NCBI GenBank assembly: GCA_963818645.1
Contig: CAWFTF010000026.1
Coordinates: forward strand, 6,998 to 70,997
Direction of reading: 5' to 3'
Origin: Gp6-AA40 sp963818645
Lineage (GTDB): Bacteria > Acidobacteriota > Vicinamibacteria > Vicinamibacterales > UBA2999
DNA length: 64,000 nt
Part shown: piece by piece, positions 36,213-46,692 of the stretch
Layout: every line of letters starts with the position of its first letter
Position numbering within the stretch: the stretch's first letter is position 1
The notes under the pieces: model-generated
Database searches by the model: none
Told to the model about the DNA's origin: nothing
The model's input: only the letters and a program-made list of their open reading frames with translations
Position numbers and translations under genes: made by a program

Positions 36213-36605
36213 ATGTCCGTTCCCATCGATTCGGATAGCGACATTATCGTTGCCAGACAGAAAGGACGCGCGCTCGCAGCCGAGCTCGGCTTCTCCCCCA
36301 CCGACGTTGTGAGAATCGCCACGGCGATTTCCGAACTGGCGCGGAGCGTCTTGTCCTTCGCGGCAACCGGAGAGATCCGACTGGAAGCGCTGAACTGCCG
36401 CAATCGACGCGGCATCGCCATTACTGCGACCGATCGCGGCCCGGGGATCGCGGACGTCGAACGTGCGATGCAGGGCGCTGACTCAACATCGGGCCGATTG
36501 GGACTGGGACTCCCAGGCGTGCGTCGCCTCATGGACGAATTCGGGATCGAATCCGCCGTCGGCCAGGGCACGACGGTCTCGGCGACGAAATGGTGTCCAC
36601 AATAG
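36213..36605 (+). CDS. RsbT/RsbW-like ATP-binding (GHKL) regulatory kinase
   Basis: This encodes 130 residues from ATG at 36213 (in-frame alternatives at 36183 and 36195 add residues without motif). A bare HATPase fold: N-box-like VRIATAISELARSVL, G1 box ATDRGPGIADVE, G2 box GRLGLGLPGVRRLMDEF and a final GQGTTVSATKW. It matches RsbT-type switch kinases, which phosphorylate STAS proteins in partner-switching pathways. The stop overlaps the next gene by 16 bases, so it is translated with the RsbU_N-like kinase. No STAS protein is in the window. Confidence 0.85.
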   Translation: MSVPIDSDSDIIVARQKGRALAAELGFSPTDVVRIATAISELARSVLSFAATGEIRLEALNCRNRRGIAITATDRGPGIADVERAMQGADSTSGRLGLGLPGVRRLMDEFGIESAVGQGTTVSATKWCPQ

Positions 36606-37543
36606 ACCGCGCATCCGTCGAGTGGGCAACGGCGAAGGAGGCGTACGTTCTGGCGCTCGAGGCCTACCTCGCGCGCCCGGAAGAGAGCACATTGAGCGGC
36701 GCTTATGAATTGGGACGCAAAGCGCTGCTCGATGGTCTGAGCCCTCTCGATCTCGTATCGCTGCACGCGTCGGCGCTGGAACAGACACTCAGTTTCCCGC
36801 AAGCCATCGACCGGCAGGTGTCCGCTGGCGCGATGACGTTCTTGCTCGAGTCGCTGTCGCCATTCGAGATGCCGTACCGGCAATTCCTCGAGTCGAGTGT
36901 CGCTCTGCGCGGGCTCAACGAGGCGCTCGAGAACCAGTCGCGTCGCACCGCGCGACAGATCCACGACGGAGCCGGTCAGATCCTCTTCAGCCTTCAGCTC
37001 GCGCTCGCTGAGTTGATGGCGGGACTTCCCCGTCACTTGACGCCGCAGTTCGATCACGTGCTGCAGCTCGCCGATCATCTCGATCAGCAACTGCGCAGCC
37101 TGTCACGCGATCTCTATCCCGTCGCTCTCGACGATCTCGGGCTCAACGCAGCTGTGCGTCACCTGCTGGACGGAGTTGCCACACGTGCAGGGCTCAAGGT
37201 GTCGTTCCAATCGTCTGTACCAGACCGACTCCCTCCACAGATCGCGATCGGGTTGTATCGCGCGATCCACGAAGGTGTGACCAACGTCGTCCGGCATGCG
37301 CATGCATCGGAACTCCGCGTGTCGATGCAGAAAGACCGCGACGGGGTCGTCTGCGCCGTCACCGACGACGGTGTCGGCATCGACAACACCGGCCATCAAC
37401 CCGCGGGTCTCGGACTCCGGGGCATCCGCGATCGACTCAAGGGGTTGCACGGTGGGCTGGAGGTGCAATCGACTGCCGGCAACGGGACACGCCTGATCAT
37501 CACTATTCCGGTCGCCAGTGGGGAGCAGTCCGATGGGAATTAG
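36590..37543 (+). CDS. Cytosolic histidine kinase with RsbU-like N-domain
   Basis: This encodes 317 residues without membrane segments. Residues about 10-95 resemble the RsbU N-terminal dimer domain (AYELGRKALLDGLSPLDLVS, LHASAL), which in Bacillus binds RsbT. Then a HisKA_3 helix with phospho-acceptor His125 (RRTARQIHDGAGQI), and the HATPase domain (EGVTNVVRHAHAS, TDDGVGIDN, GLGLRGIRDRL, GNGTRLIITI). Standing directly after an RsbT-like gene, the fusion suggests that partner-switch input controls a two-component kinase. It overlaps the following regulator by 11 bases. Confidence 0.88.
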   Translation: MVSTIDRASVEWATAKEAYVLALEAYLARPEESTLSGAYELGRKALLDGLSPLDLVSLHASALEQTLSFPQAIDRQVSAGAMTFLLESLSPFEMPYRQFLESSVALRGLNEALENQSRRTARQIHDGAGQILFSLQLALAELMAGLPRHLTPQFDHVLQLADHLDQQLRSLSRDLYPVALDDLGLNAAVRHLLDGVATRAGLKVSFQSSVPDRLPPQIAIGLYRAIHEGVTNVVRHAHASELRVSMQKDRDGVVCAVTDDGVGIDNTGHQPAGLGLRGIRDRLKGLHGGLEVQSTAGNGTRLIITIPVASGEQSDGN

Positions 37544-38165
37544 AGTCCTGATTGCTGAAGACCACACGATGGTTCGGCAGGGCCTGAGGGCGTTGCTCGA
37601 TCGGGAAGGCTTTGACGTGGTCGGCGAAGTCTCGAACGGACATGAGGCGGTGGAGTCGAGCGCCGAGGCGGATCCGGACGTTGTCGTGATGGACATCAGC
37701 ATGCCCGTCATGAATGGCATCGATGCGGCGCAGGAACTCTCGCAACGGCAGCCGAAAGCGAAGGCGGTGCTGCTGACGCGTCACGATGACGATCAATACG
37801 TGCTGGCGGCTCTTCGCGCTGGCGCGCGCGGCTACGTGCTCAAGTCGCAGGCGGCGATCGATCTGGCTCATGCGATCAGGCAGGTGTTTCGCGGCGATCT
37901 CTATCTGAGCCCGGGCGTCTCGAAGGTCGTCGTCGAGGCGTTCCTGTCGAAAGCGGATTTGCCGGGCGACCGTCTGACGGTCCGCGAACGAGAGGTCCTG
38001 AAACTGATCGGCGAGGAAAAGACGACGAAAGAGCTCGCAGCACTGCTCAGCATCAGCGTGAAGACGGCAGAGTCTCATCGCACGCGGCTGATGCAGAAGC
38101 TCGACATCCACACGACGGCCGGCCTCGTGCGGTACGCGATTCGATTGGGACTAGTTGAACCGTGA
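37533..38165 (+). CDS. LuxR/NarL-family response regulator
   Basis: This encodes 210 residues from ATG at 37533, starting inside the kinase gene. Receiver: E9-D10, phospho-acceptor D54 in VVMDISMP, LLTRHDDD, Lys in VLKSQA. LuxR helix-turn-helix (LTVREREVLKLIGEEKTTKEL, in pieces, then KTAESHRTRLMQKLDIHT). It is the natural partner of the kinase encoded by the overlapping gene and is a paralog of the regulator at 33460-34095. Confidence 0.93.
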   Translation: MGIRVLIAEDHTMVRQGLRALLDREGFDVVGEVSNGHEAVESSAEADPDVVVMDISMPVMNGIDAAQELSQRQPKAKAVLLTRHDDDQYVLAALRAGARGYVLKSQAAIDLAHAIRQVFRGDLYLSPGVSKVVVEAFLSKADLPGDRLTVREREVLKLIGEEKTTKELAALLSISVKTAESHRTRLMQKLDIHTTAGLVRYAIRLGLVEP

Positions 38166-38200
38166 AAAACTGTGATGGGGTCAGACCCCTTCACGATATT

Positions 38201-40664
38201 TCACTCGTAACGCAAGGCGATCAGCGGATTCACCGTGCTCGCGCGGCGAGCCGGAAACCACACGGCAGCGATCGACACCACCGTCAGCAGCACCGGCATC
38301 GCGACGAACACGACCGGGTCGCGCGCCTGGACGCCAAAGAGGAAGCTCGCCATCAGCCGCGTCAACGCAAACGCAGCCACGAGACCCACTGCAACCCCGA
38401 TCACGGCTAGACGCATTCCCTGGAAGACCACCATCTTCCGGACCTGCTCTGCCTCGGCACCGAGCGCCATTCGAATGCCGATCTCGCGCGTGCGCTGCGC
38501 GACGGAGTACGCCATCAGTCCGTAGATCCCGATGGCTGCGAGCAACAGCGCAGAGGCGCCAAACACCGTCATCAACAGGACGTTGAATCGCTGGCGCGAG
38601 ATCGAGCGAGAGACCACTTCCTCCATGCTTCGCACTTCCGACACCGGCAGTCCGCTCGACTGCCGCAACTGCTCCTGGATCGCCGTGCTGTACGCGTACG
38701 GCTCGCCACGCGTGCGCACCACCCAGGCGACCGGCGTGATGCGAACGTTCAGCGCGTTGAGCGCATCGGGCACCTGCGCGTTCGGCACGTACATATGCGG
38801 GCCGGGATCGTTGTTGAGCCCGCCGTCGCGCACATCCGATGCCACGCCGATGATCTGGCGCTCGCGCTCCTCATTGAGCTCCTTCATCACTCCCGCACCG
38901 ATCAGGATCCGATCGTTCAGCGGATCGCCGTCCTTCCAGTACCTGCTTGGCCATCGCCTCGTTGATGATCACCACGGCCGGCGCCAGGCTGTCGTCGCGA
39001 TCGGTGAACGCGCGCCCGCGCGTGATCGGGATCTTGAACACGTCGAAGTAGCCGGACGACACGGTGAGCCATGCGCCGCCACCATGGAACGGGCCCTTCT
39101 CGAGTGGGCGTCCCAGGATTCTGAACGGCAGCCCGTACCCGCCTTCGAGCGGCACACAACACGTCGCCGACGCGCGCTCCACGCCCGGAATCGCCTGCAG
39201 ACGCTCAATGCCATCTCGCATCAATTGCTCGACGCCTGCGGTCTTGACGTACTTCTGACCCGCAAGCGACATGCGCATCGTCAGTACGTTGCCCGGGTCG
39301 AAGCCTGGATTCACGTTGCGCAGATTGACGAGCGTTCGGATCAACAGTGCAGACCCGACAAGCAGCAGCAGCGCCAACGCCACCTCGACGACGACGAGGA
39401 TCGAACGAGCCTTGTTGTGGCGGAAGGTGGCACCTGACTGACCGATGCTGTCTTTCAGCGTTCGATTGAGATCGGCCCGCGAGCTCTGGAGCGCCGGCAT
39501 CAGGCCGAAGACGATCCCGGTCACGACCGAGATGGCGGCAGTAAAGGCAAGCACACGCCAATCGACGCCGACCAGCGCGCCCTGTTCGCCGATGCGTGGC
39601 AGTCCGGCCGTGTTGATGGTGAGCAGCGCCCGAATCCCCAGGATGCCGAGCACGAGCCCAATCGCCCCGCCGACCACAGAGAGCGCAACGCTCTCTGTGA
39701 GCAACTGGCGAATGATTCGGCCACGACCCGCGCCGATCGCTGCGCGTAGGGCGACCTCGCGCCTGCGTGCCGTCGCTCGCACGAGCAGCAGGTTCGCCAC
39801 GTTGGCACAGGCAATCAGGAGGACGAACGCGACGGCGGCACTCAGGATTAAGAGCGTCGGCCGCGCGTTCCGGACGAAGACCTGCTGCAGACGTTCGACG
39901 CTGAAGCTGTTGTTCTCCTGCAACGCTGCCGGGAACTTCGCGCGGAAGTCCTCTGCCGACAGCTTCAGCCGCGCTTGCGCCTGTTCGAGCGTCACCCCTT
40001 CTTTGATGCGAGCGGCCGCCTGGAAGAAGTGCCCTTGATCGATGGTGTTGGGATCGAGTTGAAACGGGATAAAGAGATCGGGCTCCTGTCCGAACTCAGC
40101 GATGTCGAATTCCGGACCGATGACGCCGATGATGACGAATGGATCACCGCTCAGCGAGATCGTCTTGCCGATGATGCCGGGATCCGCTGAGAATCGCCTC
40201 GTCCAGAGGCCGTGGGTGAGCACGGCCACCTTCTCGCCACCAGGCCGGTCCTCTTCCGGCGTGAAGGTACGGCCCATCACCACGCGCGCCCCAAACAGAC
40301 GGAAGTAATCTGCGCTGACTTCTCCGGCGCGCAACTGTTCCGGGAACTGACCGCCGGTGTAATTGACGACGTTGGTGCGGAACGCCGTCGCATCCTGGAT
40401 GACCGTCGTCTGCTGCCGCCAATGGGCGAACTTGGCCGGAGACGCATTCGGTCCGGACCCCTGTGGCGACGTGTTCATGAACAGCACGACCCGATCGGGA
40501 TCCGGGAACGGAACCGGCTTCAGCAGCACGGTGCTGACGACCGAGAAGATGGCCGTGTTCGCTCCAATGCCGAGGGCGAGCGCGGCAATCGCCGCCGCGG
40601 TGAACGCCCGGTTCTTGAGAAACATCCGAAACGCGTGTTTCAGATCCTGGATGAGCAGTTCCAC
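38201..40664 (-). CDS. ADOP/MacB-type orphan permease (frame restored)
   Basis: This encodes 820 residues after removing one base. The start at 40664 gives MELLIQDLKHAFRMFLKN and the first membrane helix (ALALGIGANTAIFSVVSTV). A MacB periplasmic core domain follows, then three helices with RRREVALRAAIGAGRGRIIRQLL, a second core domain, and the C-terminal FtsX helices with REIGIRMALGAEAEQVRKM, ending in VNPLIALRYE. The break at about 38942 has coding AAGCAG-G-TACTGG; dropping the G joins AKQ to YWKDGDPLNDRILIG. There is no ATPase of its own. It shares a spacer with the PadR-linked permease 93 bases upstream, so the two may be one operon. Confidence 0.88.
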
Positions 40665-40717
40665 ACGCCCTCCATTGGGAACACGGAACCTGGAACGCGG
40701 AACCGATGATCACATAT

Positions 40718-40735
40718 AGACACCATTAAGTGTCT
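40718..40735. promoter_or_regulatory. Perfect 6-base dyad, possible PadR operator
   Basis: AGACAC-CATTAA-GTGTCT is a perfect inverted repeat with a 6-base centre, 54 bases upstream of the start of the 38201-40664 permease and 23 bases before the end of the neighbouring one. An adjacent TATATG on the minus strand could be a -10 box. A PadR gene in the same cluster is the natural ligand, but this is only inference. Confidence 0.35.
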
Positions 40736-40757
40736 TTTGGTTGGCCAGGCCGTCGTA

Positions 40758-43446
40758 TCACTCCGCTCGCAACGCGACGATGGGATCGACGCGTGTGGCG
40801 CGACGCGCAGGAATGAACGATGCGAGTGCACAGACGCTGGTGAGCACGACCGCCACGAGCCCGTACGTGAGCGGGTCGAAGGGACTCACATCGAGCAACA
40901 GCGCTGAGAGCCCCTGCGCCGCAAACGCCGCCAGCACAGCGCCGCCGACGATGCCGATAGAGGCGAGACGGATGGCGCGGCCGAGCACGTCCCGGAGAAT
41001 GGCGCGGCGATCGGCCCCGAGAGCGATGCGCACGCCGAACTCCTTCGTCCGCTGGGATACGCGGCCCGCCATCATCCCGTAGAGACCGACCGCTGCCAGC
41101 AGGAGACCTGCGGTCCCGAACACGCTGGTCACCGTGGCGCCAATCGAGAACGCAGCGAATCCACCGCCCTCCATCGCCAGATGCTGATCCATGGTCCGCA
41201 CGTCGTACACGAAGACGGCTGGATCCACGAGGCGCAGAGTGCGTTGCAGGTCGCCGATCAGCTCTGACGGTGGACGTGAACTGCGCACGACCAGCGTCGC
41301 GCGTAGCGGAGTGTTCTGCGCGAGGGGGCGATACGCCATGGCGCGCGGTGCTTCCCAGACGAAGTAGTACTTCCCATTCGGCACGACGCCGACGACCTGC
41401 ACTCGCGTGCCTTCAAGGACGAAGAAACGGCCGAGAGCGCTCTGAGTTGGCCACAACTGCGCCGCCAGTGTCTGGTTGACGATCGTCACCGGCGCGGCCT
41501 GCGCGTCGTCGCGATCGGTAAACGCGCGACCTTCGAGAATCGGTGTGTTGGCAGCGGCGAAGTAGCCAGGATCGACGCGAGCCGTCGCGGCATTCTGTGG
41601 TTGCTCGTCGGCTCTCGGAGGCCGGCTCTCGAGCCAGAAGGGCCCTCCATCGCTCACGGTCGCTATCGGAATCCAGGCCGCCCAGGCGGCACGCTCGACA
41701 CCGGGCAACGTCAGGACGCGATCGCGCGCCGCAGTGAAATAGGCCGATCGCTGCTCGGGATCGTACCCGCTCTCGCCTGGGACCGCCGATGCGACGACTA
41801 CGTGCTGCGGATCGAAGCCGAGCTGTACTCGTCGCACGTGGTCGAGACTGCGAACGAACAGGCCGCCGCTGACCAGCAGCATCAGCGTGAGCGCCACCTG
41901 CCCGACAACGAGCGCGCTGCGGAACCACGCTCGCGGCTCGCCCGATGCACCGCGGGAACCGGACTTCAGAGCGCCGTTGAGATCCGCGCGCGCGGCCATG
42001 AGCGCCGGTGCGAGTCCCGACACAACTCCCGCAAGCAGCGTCAGGCCGAGCACTCCGATCAGCACGCGCACATCGAGGCTGAAGTCCGGACGGAGCGTAG
42101 CGATCGCCGTGCTCGCCGCAAACCCCTGCTGGAAGTTCTGCAGAGCGAGCGCCGCAATCGGCAACGCGACGGCACTGGCAAACAGCGCGAGCACGATGCT
42201 CTCGGTCAGCAGTTGTCTGACCAGCCGTCCTCGTCCAGCACCCAGCGCCGCGCGCAGCGACACTTCCCGTTCGCGCGAAACTGCGCGCGCCATCAGAAGG
42301 TTGGTGACGTTGGCGCTGGTGATGAGCAACAGCAGCACGGCCAGCGCGGCAAAGGCGGTCGCAGCAACGCGGAAGACAGGACCGATGTTCGGGTTGGGAC
42401 GCGCGTGGGTTTCGGGAACAACGACGAGCGCGGTGTCCTTGTTCGTGCTCGGGTACGCCTTTGCGAGTCCAGAGGTCGTGACCTGCAGCGAGGCGCGTGC
42501 CTGTGACAACGAGACACCCGGCTTCAGTCGGCCGAGCACCCACAACTGATGGTTGTCGCGACGCTCGAGAATCGACTCACCCGACAGGTTCATCACGTCG
42601 TCGTACATCCAGAGCGGAATGTAGGCCGACGGGTAGATGAGGGTATGTGCCTTGTCGAAGGGCTTTGGCGTCACACCGATGATCGTGAATGGCCGTCCCG
42701 TCACCCGGACCCTTCGCCCGACGACCGACGGATCGCCGCCAAACCGGCTCAGCCAATACTCGTGGGTCAGAACGATCACCGGCGCATCGCCACGCGCACG
42801 TCCCTCGTTGGGTTGAATCAGTCGGCCAATAGCCGGCTGTACACCGAGCATCGAGAAATAGTTGTCGGTGACGCCGTACATCGTGATGCGCTCGGTCGAG
42901 TTGTCGCTGTTCAGTCCTCCGATCGCCACAGAGTAGCCGAGCAGATCGTCAAAGGCCGAGCGATCCTTCCGGTAATCCTGGAGGTCAACGAACGACATCC
43001 CGTGCGGGATCTGCACGTGCGTGTCCGGCCCCGTACCGATGGACACGAGCTGCTCGGGATGACTGACCGGCATCGGAGCGCAGTACGAACGCGTTGAGGA
43101 TCGCGTAGATGCCGGTCACCGCGATCAGGCCAATGGCGAGCGTCAACACCGCCGCACCGGCAAACACCGGTGACCGACGCAACGTACGGAACGCGTGATG
43201 GACGTCGCGCCGCGCGTCGTCGAGCCATCTCAGGCCACTGCGATCCCGATAGGTCTCTTTCATCTGCTCGACTCCACCGAAGTCTCGTCGCGCGGCCAGG
43301 CGTGCCTGTTCGGGCGCCAGCCCCCGGCGTTCGTAGTCGCGAGCCAGCAAATCGAGATGCCCGCTCACTTCTTCGTCAAGCGCCGCATCGAGTGAACGGC
43401 GTCTCAACGGCGCCGAAATACGCATCAGGATGGAACGCAGTGTCAT
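40758..43446 (-). CDS. ADOP permease with cytosolic N-terminal prefix, PadR-linked (frame restored)
   Basis: This encodes 895 residues after removing one base. ATG at 43446 overlaps the PadR stop (ATGA). The first ~85 residues are a soluble prefix (SLDAALDEEVSGHLDLLARD, QARLAARRDFGG, EQMKETYRD) typical of PadR-linked acidobacterial permeases. Then come the first helix (AVLTLAIGLIAVTGIYAIL), two MacB core domains and two FtsX helix sets (REREVSLRAALGAGRGRLVRQ, TKEFGVRIALGADRRAIL), ending in VDPIVALRAE. The break near 43077 has coding CTGCGC-T-CCGATG; correcting it joins FVLR to PMPVSHPEQL. Substrate unknown; probably exported peptides, lipids or drugs. Confidence 0.88.
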
Positions 43447-43784
43447 GACGATGATTCCCCGAGCATCCTGCTCATCATCGCGACCGTGCGCGACCAGAGA
43501 TCGGCTTCGATCGCGAGTTGCTTCCGTCCGGCACGGGTAATCGAGTAGAAGCGCGCACGCCGGTTGTTCTCGCTGAGGCCCCAGTCGCTCTCGATCCATC
43601 CCTTCTGTTCCAGCCGAAGCAGCGCGGGATAGATCGTGCCCTGATTGAGCGCGAGCATCCCTTCCGCCATCTGCTCGATGCGCCGTGCGATCCCGTATCC
43701 GTGCTGCGCGCCCATCGTGTCGAGCGTCTTCAGCACCATCAAATCGAGTGCGCCGTAGGGGACTTCCGACGAGGGGGGACTCAT
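43443..43784 (-). CDS. PadR-family transcriptional regulator
   Basis: This encodes 113 residues, ATG at 43784 directly after an AACTCCC heptamer run. Winged helix: ALDLMVLKTLDTMGAQHGYG, ARRIEQMAEGMLALNQG, TIYPALLRLEQKGWIESDWG, RARFYSITRAGRKQL; the C-terminal dimer helix ends RMLGESSS. PadR proteins usually repress an adjacent transporter or detoxification gene until a phenolic or drug ligand binds. Its stop overlaps the permease start by 4 bases, which fits local control of that permease. A candidate operator is listed at 40718. Confidence 0.93.
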   Translation of the reverse strand: MSPPSSEVPYGALDLMVLKTLDTMGAQHGYGIARRIEQMAEGMLALNQGTIYPALLRLEQKGWIESDWGLSENNRRARFYSITRAGRKQLAIEADLWSRTVAMMSRMLGESSS

Positions 43785-43786
43785 GT

Positions 43787-44088
43787 CAACTCCCAACTCC
43801 CAACTCCCAACTCCCAACTCCCAACGCTTCTGTTGGCCATCAACACGAGCAGATCCCATGCCATGTTGATAGGCAACATGACTGGTTGGTGGATAGTGGT
43901 CAGTGGATGGTGGGTTGCCTGAGTTCTTGGTTCGTCTTCGCCACCAACCACCAACCACTGACCACCCCACTAACCACCTACCACCAACCAGACCGTCCGC
44001 TCGTGGGACGCCGTTGTTCATCCGCGCACGAACGCCGAACGACGAACCCGGAACAACCACCAACCACTAACCACAAACCACCGACCAG
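43787..44088. repeat. Compound heptamer-word spacer (AACTCCC, then ACCACCA and ACGAACC words)
   Basis: This gap between divergent genes holds three runs. 43787-43825: five near-perfect tandem CAACTCC units. 43881-43917: TGGTTGG, TGGATAG, TGGTCAG, TGGATGG. 43951-43992: the complement, CCACCAA, CCACCAA, CCACTGA, CCACCTA. 44028-44088: ACGAACG, CCGAACG, ACGAACC, CGGAACA, then ACCACCA, ACCACTA, ACCACAA, ACCACCG. Nothing else, no gene, in 43785-44121. Promoters for padR and the phosphatase must lie within or beside the repeats. Confidence 0.8.
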
Positions 44089-44121
44089 TGCGCTGGCACG
44101 CCGATTGGAACCGGCGTCGAC

Positions 44122-45258
44122 ATGCTCGCCACCAGGCAGTCGCGTGTTCTCGTCGCAGACGACCAGCAGGATGTCGTCGCCGCCATTCGCATGTTGCTTC
44201 GCGGTGCGGGTCTCGAAGTCGACCCCGCGACATCAGTGCAAGAGGTTCGTCATCGTCTCGACACACAGAACTACGACCTCGTCTTGATGGATCTCAACTA
44301 CGCACGCGACACGACGTCGGGACGCGAAGGTCTCGACCTTCTCAAGGAGATTCACGAGCGCGATCGCCTGCTGCCGGTGATCGTCATGACGGGCTGGGGC
44401 AGCATCGACACCGCCGTCGAAGCGATGCGCCGCGGCGCGCGCACGTTCGTGCACAAGCCGTGGGACAACCACTCGCTGACCGAGACGGTCTGCCGCGAGA
44501 TCGAAGAAGGGCATGCGCTGCGTGAATCGGACAAACTGGCCGCAACCGAGCAGGCCGATGCGCAGGCCATTCAGCGTGCGCTCCTCCCTGCCGTCCTTCC
44601 CGCGATGTCCGGCGTTGGACTTGCCGCGCAATGGCAACCGGCACTTGCGTTCGGCGGCGATTGTTACGACGCGCTCCGTGTGACGGAGACACACCTGGCG
44701 ATTTCGATTGCTGATGTGTGTGGTAAGGGGCTGCCTGCTGCCCTGCTGATGTCCAACCTGCTTGCCTCGCTCCGCGCATTCGCCGCGTCTGCGCGCGCGC
44801 CGCGGGACGTCGTCACCAGCGTGAACCGCGCGCTCTGCCGGCAAAAGGATCTCCGCAGGTTCGTGACGTTGTTTTATGCGCTCTACGACTCCACCACGCG
44901 CGTACTCTCCTACACCAACGCCGGGCACAACCCTCCGATCGTCCTGCGGCACAACGGATCGTGTGAACGCCTGCCCGCCGGCGGAACCGTGACCGGAATC
45001 TTCGACGAGAGCACGTACGAGGAGAGCAGAGTCACGCTCTGCCCTGGCGATCGTCTCGTGCTCTTCACAGACGGCATCACGGAAGCGCGGTCGCCCAGCG
45101 GCGATGAGTTTGACGACGCGGGCCTGATGCGAACGCTCGAACGATGCCGGCACCTGGACGCCCAATCCATGGTCGACGCGATTTTCAACGACGTGGGGAC
45201 CTTCACGGGAGGCCCGCTTCAGGACGATGCAACCACAGTGGTGGCGGCGATCGTATGA
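44122..45258 (+). CDS. Receiver-domain PP2C (SpoIIE/RsbU-type) phosphatase
   Basis: This encodes 378 residues. Receiver at 8-130 with D13-D14, phospho-acceptor D57 in VLMDLNYARD, MTGWGSIDTAVEAM (NtrC-like) and Lys in HKPWDN. A helical linker follows, then the SpoIIE phosphatase domain at about 160-375: QRALLPAVLPAM, FGGDCYDALRV (metal Asp), SIADVCGKGLPAALLMSNL, YTNAGHNPPIVLR, LVLFTDGITEARS, LQDDATTVVAAI. Such proteins dephosphorylate STAS antagonists in response to a kinase. It precedes the HlyD-ATPase-permease set on the same strand with a 174-base gap. Confidence 0.9.
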   Translation: MLATRQSRVLVADDQQDVVAAIRMLLRGAGLEVDPATSVQEVRHRLDTQNYDLVLMDLNYARDTTSGREGLDLLKEIHERDRLLPVIVMTGWGSIDTAVEAMRRGARTFVHKPWDNHSLTETVCREIEEGHALRESDKLAATEQADAQAIQRALLPAVLPAMSGVGLAAQWQPALAFGGDCYDALRVTETHLAISIADVCGKGLPAALLMSNLLASLRAFAASARAPRDVVTSVNRALCRQKDLRRFVTLFYALYDSTTRVLSYTNAGHNPPIVLRHNGSCERLPAGGTVTGIFDESTYEESRVTLCPGDRLVLFTDGITEARSPSGDEFDDAGLMRTLERCRHLDAQSMVDAIFNDVGTFTGGPLQDDATTVVAAIV

Positions 45259-45397
45259 GCGCAAAAGCGAACAGCCCGTCCCACAAGCGGACAGAAGTCG
45301 AGCTGGAGGGGCCTCGATATCAGGTTCAACCCCCCATGAACAAAGTACTTAACTCCGAGGCAACGGTGGCATACGCTTTGACCGTCGAACCTGTGGC

Positions 45398-45432
45398 GTT
45401 TGCTTCCTTTGCCCTTTGCCCTTTGACCTTCA
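45398..45432. repeat. Heptamer-word run, word CTTTGCC
   Basis: The last 35 bases before the HlyD gene read CTTTGCC, CTTTGCC, CTTTGAC, CTTCAAT on the plus strand, the same 7-base style as the other spacers. The rest of 45259-45397 shows no gene. Confidence 0.6.
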
Positions 45433-46692
45433 ATGCCTGATATCGCCCGCGACCCCGCAATCCTGAAGCGCAAGAAGCTTCGGCATGCGCTTTACGCCGC
45501 CGTCGGCGTCCTGATTGTTGTCGCCGTTTCGATCGCGCTGGCCCGAATGGAACCGGCCGCGCCGACGGTCGACCAGGCGACGGTCCTCACAGACACCGTC
45601 AAACGTGGCTCGATCATCCGGCAGCACCGTGGACTTGGAACACTGGTGCCGGAAGACACGCGCTGGTTGCCCTCGAGGACCAATGGTCGCGTCGAACGGA
45701 TCCTTCTGCGTCCCGGCGCGCAGGTCGCGCCGGACATGGTCATCCTCGAACTGAGCAACCCGGACGTCGAACAGGAGGCGCTCAACGCGCGTCTCGCGCT
45801 GCATTCAGCGGAGGCAGCGCTCGAAAACCTCAAGGTGCAGCTCGAAAACGACCTGCTCACGCAGGAGTCGCAGACCGCGGCAATCCAGGCCGAATACGAG
45901 CAGGCGAAGATGCAGGCCGAGGCCGACGAAGCACTCGCCAAAGAGCAACTGATTTCGGAAATCACCCGCCGCAAGTCCCAACTCACGGCTGAAACCCTGA
46001 AAAAGCGCTCGGCCTTCGAGGCGCTGCGCCTCGCGTCCTCCAAGCAAACGCTCGAGGGGAGACTTCGCGTGCAGCAGGCTGCAGTCGATCAGGCGCGAGC
46101 GGTGTCCAATCTTCAGCAAAGCCGTCTCGAGTCGCTCAAAGTCAAACCTGGCTTCTCGGGCGTCTTACAGCTCGTGCCGGTTGAAGTCGGTCAGCAGGTG
46201 ACACTGGGACAGAACCTGGCAAGAGTCGCCGATCCGAGCCGTCTCAAGGCGGAGCTGAAGATCGCAGAGACCCAGGCCAAGGACATCGAAATCGGTCAGT
46301 CGGCTGAGATCGACACCCGGAGTGGCGTCATTCAGGGCAAGGTGAGCAGAAAAGATCCGGCGGCAGCGAACGGAACGGTCACCATTGACGTCTCATTGAC
46401 CGGCGAACTTCCCAGGGGCGCAGTGCCCGACTTGAGCGTGGACGGGACGGTCCAGCTCGAACGGCTGGACGACATTCTTTATGTGGGACGTCCGTCGCTC
46501 GGGCAGGACGACAGCACCGTGGGTCTGTTCAAGCTGACCAACGCCTCCGGCGATGCGACGCGAGTGCAGGTGTCACTCGGAAAGAGCTCGGTGAATGCAA
46601 TCCAGGTGAAGTCGGGACTGAACGAGGGTGACAAGGTGGTGCTCTCGGACATGTCGGCCTGGGACGCGTATGACAGGGTGCGATTGCGTTAA
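45433..46692 (+). CDS. HlyD/MacA-type periplasmic adaptor (membrane fusion protein)
   Basis: This encodes 419 residues. A membrane anchor lies at about 17-38 (RHALYAAVGVLIVVAVSIAL). A barrel-sandwich half follows (GSIIRQHRGLGTLVPED, GRVERILLRPGAQVAPDMVIL), then a long coiled-coil hairpin at about 115-230, the return barrel-sandwich strand (GFSGVLQLVPVEVGQQVTL, GQNLARVADPS), and a beta-barrel part. It joins an inner-membrane pump to an outer-membrane channel. Followed by a MacB-type ATPase gene and a permease, it forms a tripartite MacAB-like set; no TolC gene is in the window. Confidence 0.9.
   Translation: MPDIARDPAILKRKKLRHALYAAVGVLIVVAVSIALARMEPAAPTVDQATVLTDTVKRGSIIRQHRGLGTLVPEDTRWLPSRTNGRVERILLRPGAQVAPDMVILELSNPDVEQEALNARLALHSAEAALENLKVQLENDLLTQESQTAAIQAEYEQAKMQAEADEALAKEQLISEITRRKSQLTAETLKKRSAFEALRLASSKQTLEGRLRVQQAAVDQARAVSNLQQSRLESLKVKPGFSGVLQLVPVEVGQQVTLGQNLARVADPSRLKAELKIAETQAKDIEIGQSAEIDTRSGVIQGKVSRKDPAAANGTVTIDVSLTGELPRGAVPDLSVDGTVQLERLDDILYVGRPSLGQDDSTVGLFKLTNASGDATRVQVSLGKSSVNAIQVKSGLNEGDKVVLSDMSAWDAYDRVRLR

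Noticed and set aside
43787..44088. CRISPR array
   Set aside because: The units are 7 bases without spacers and no cas genes are in the window.
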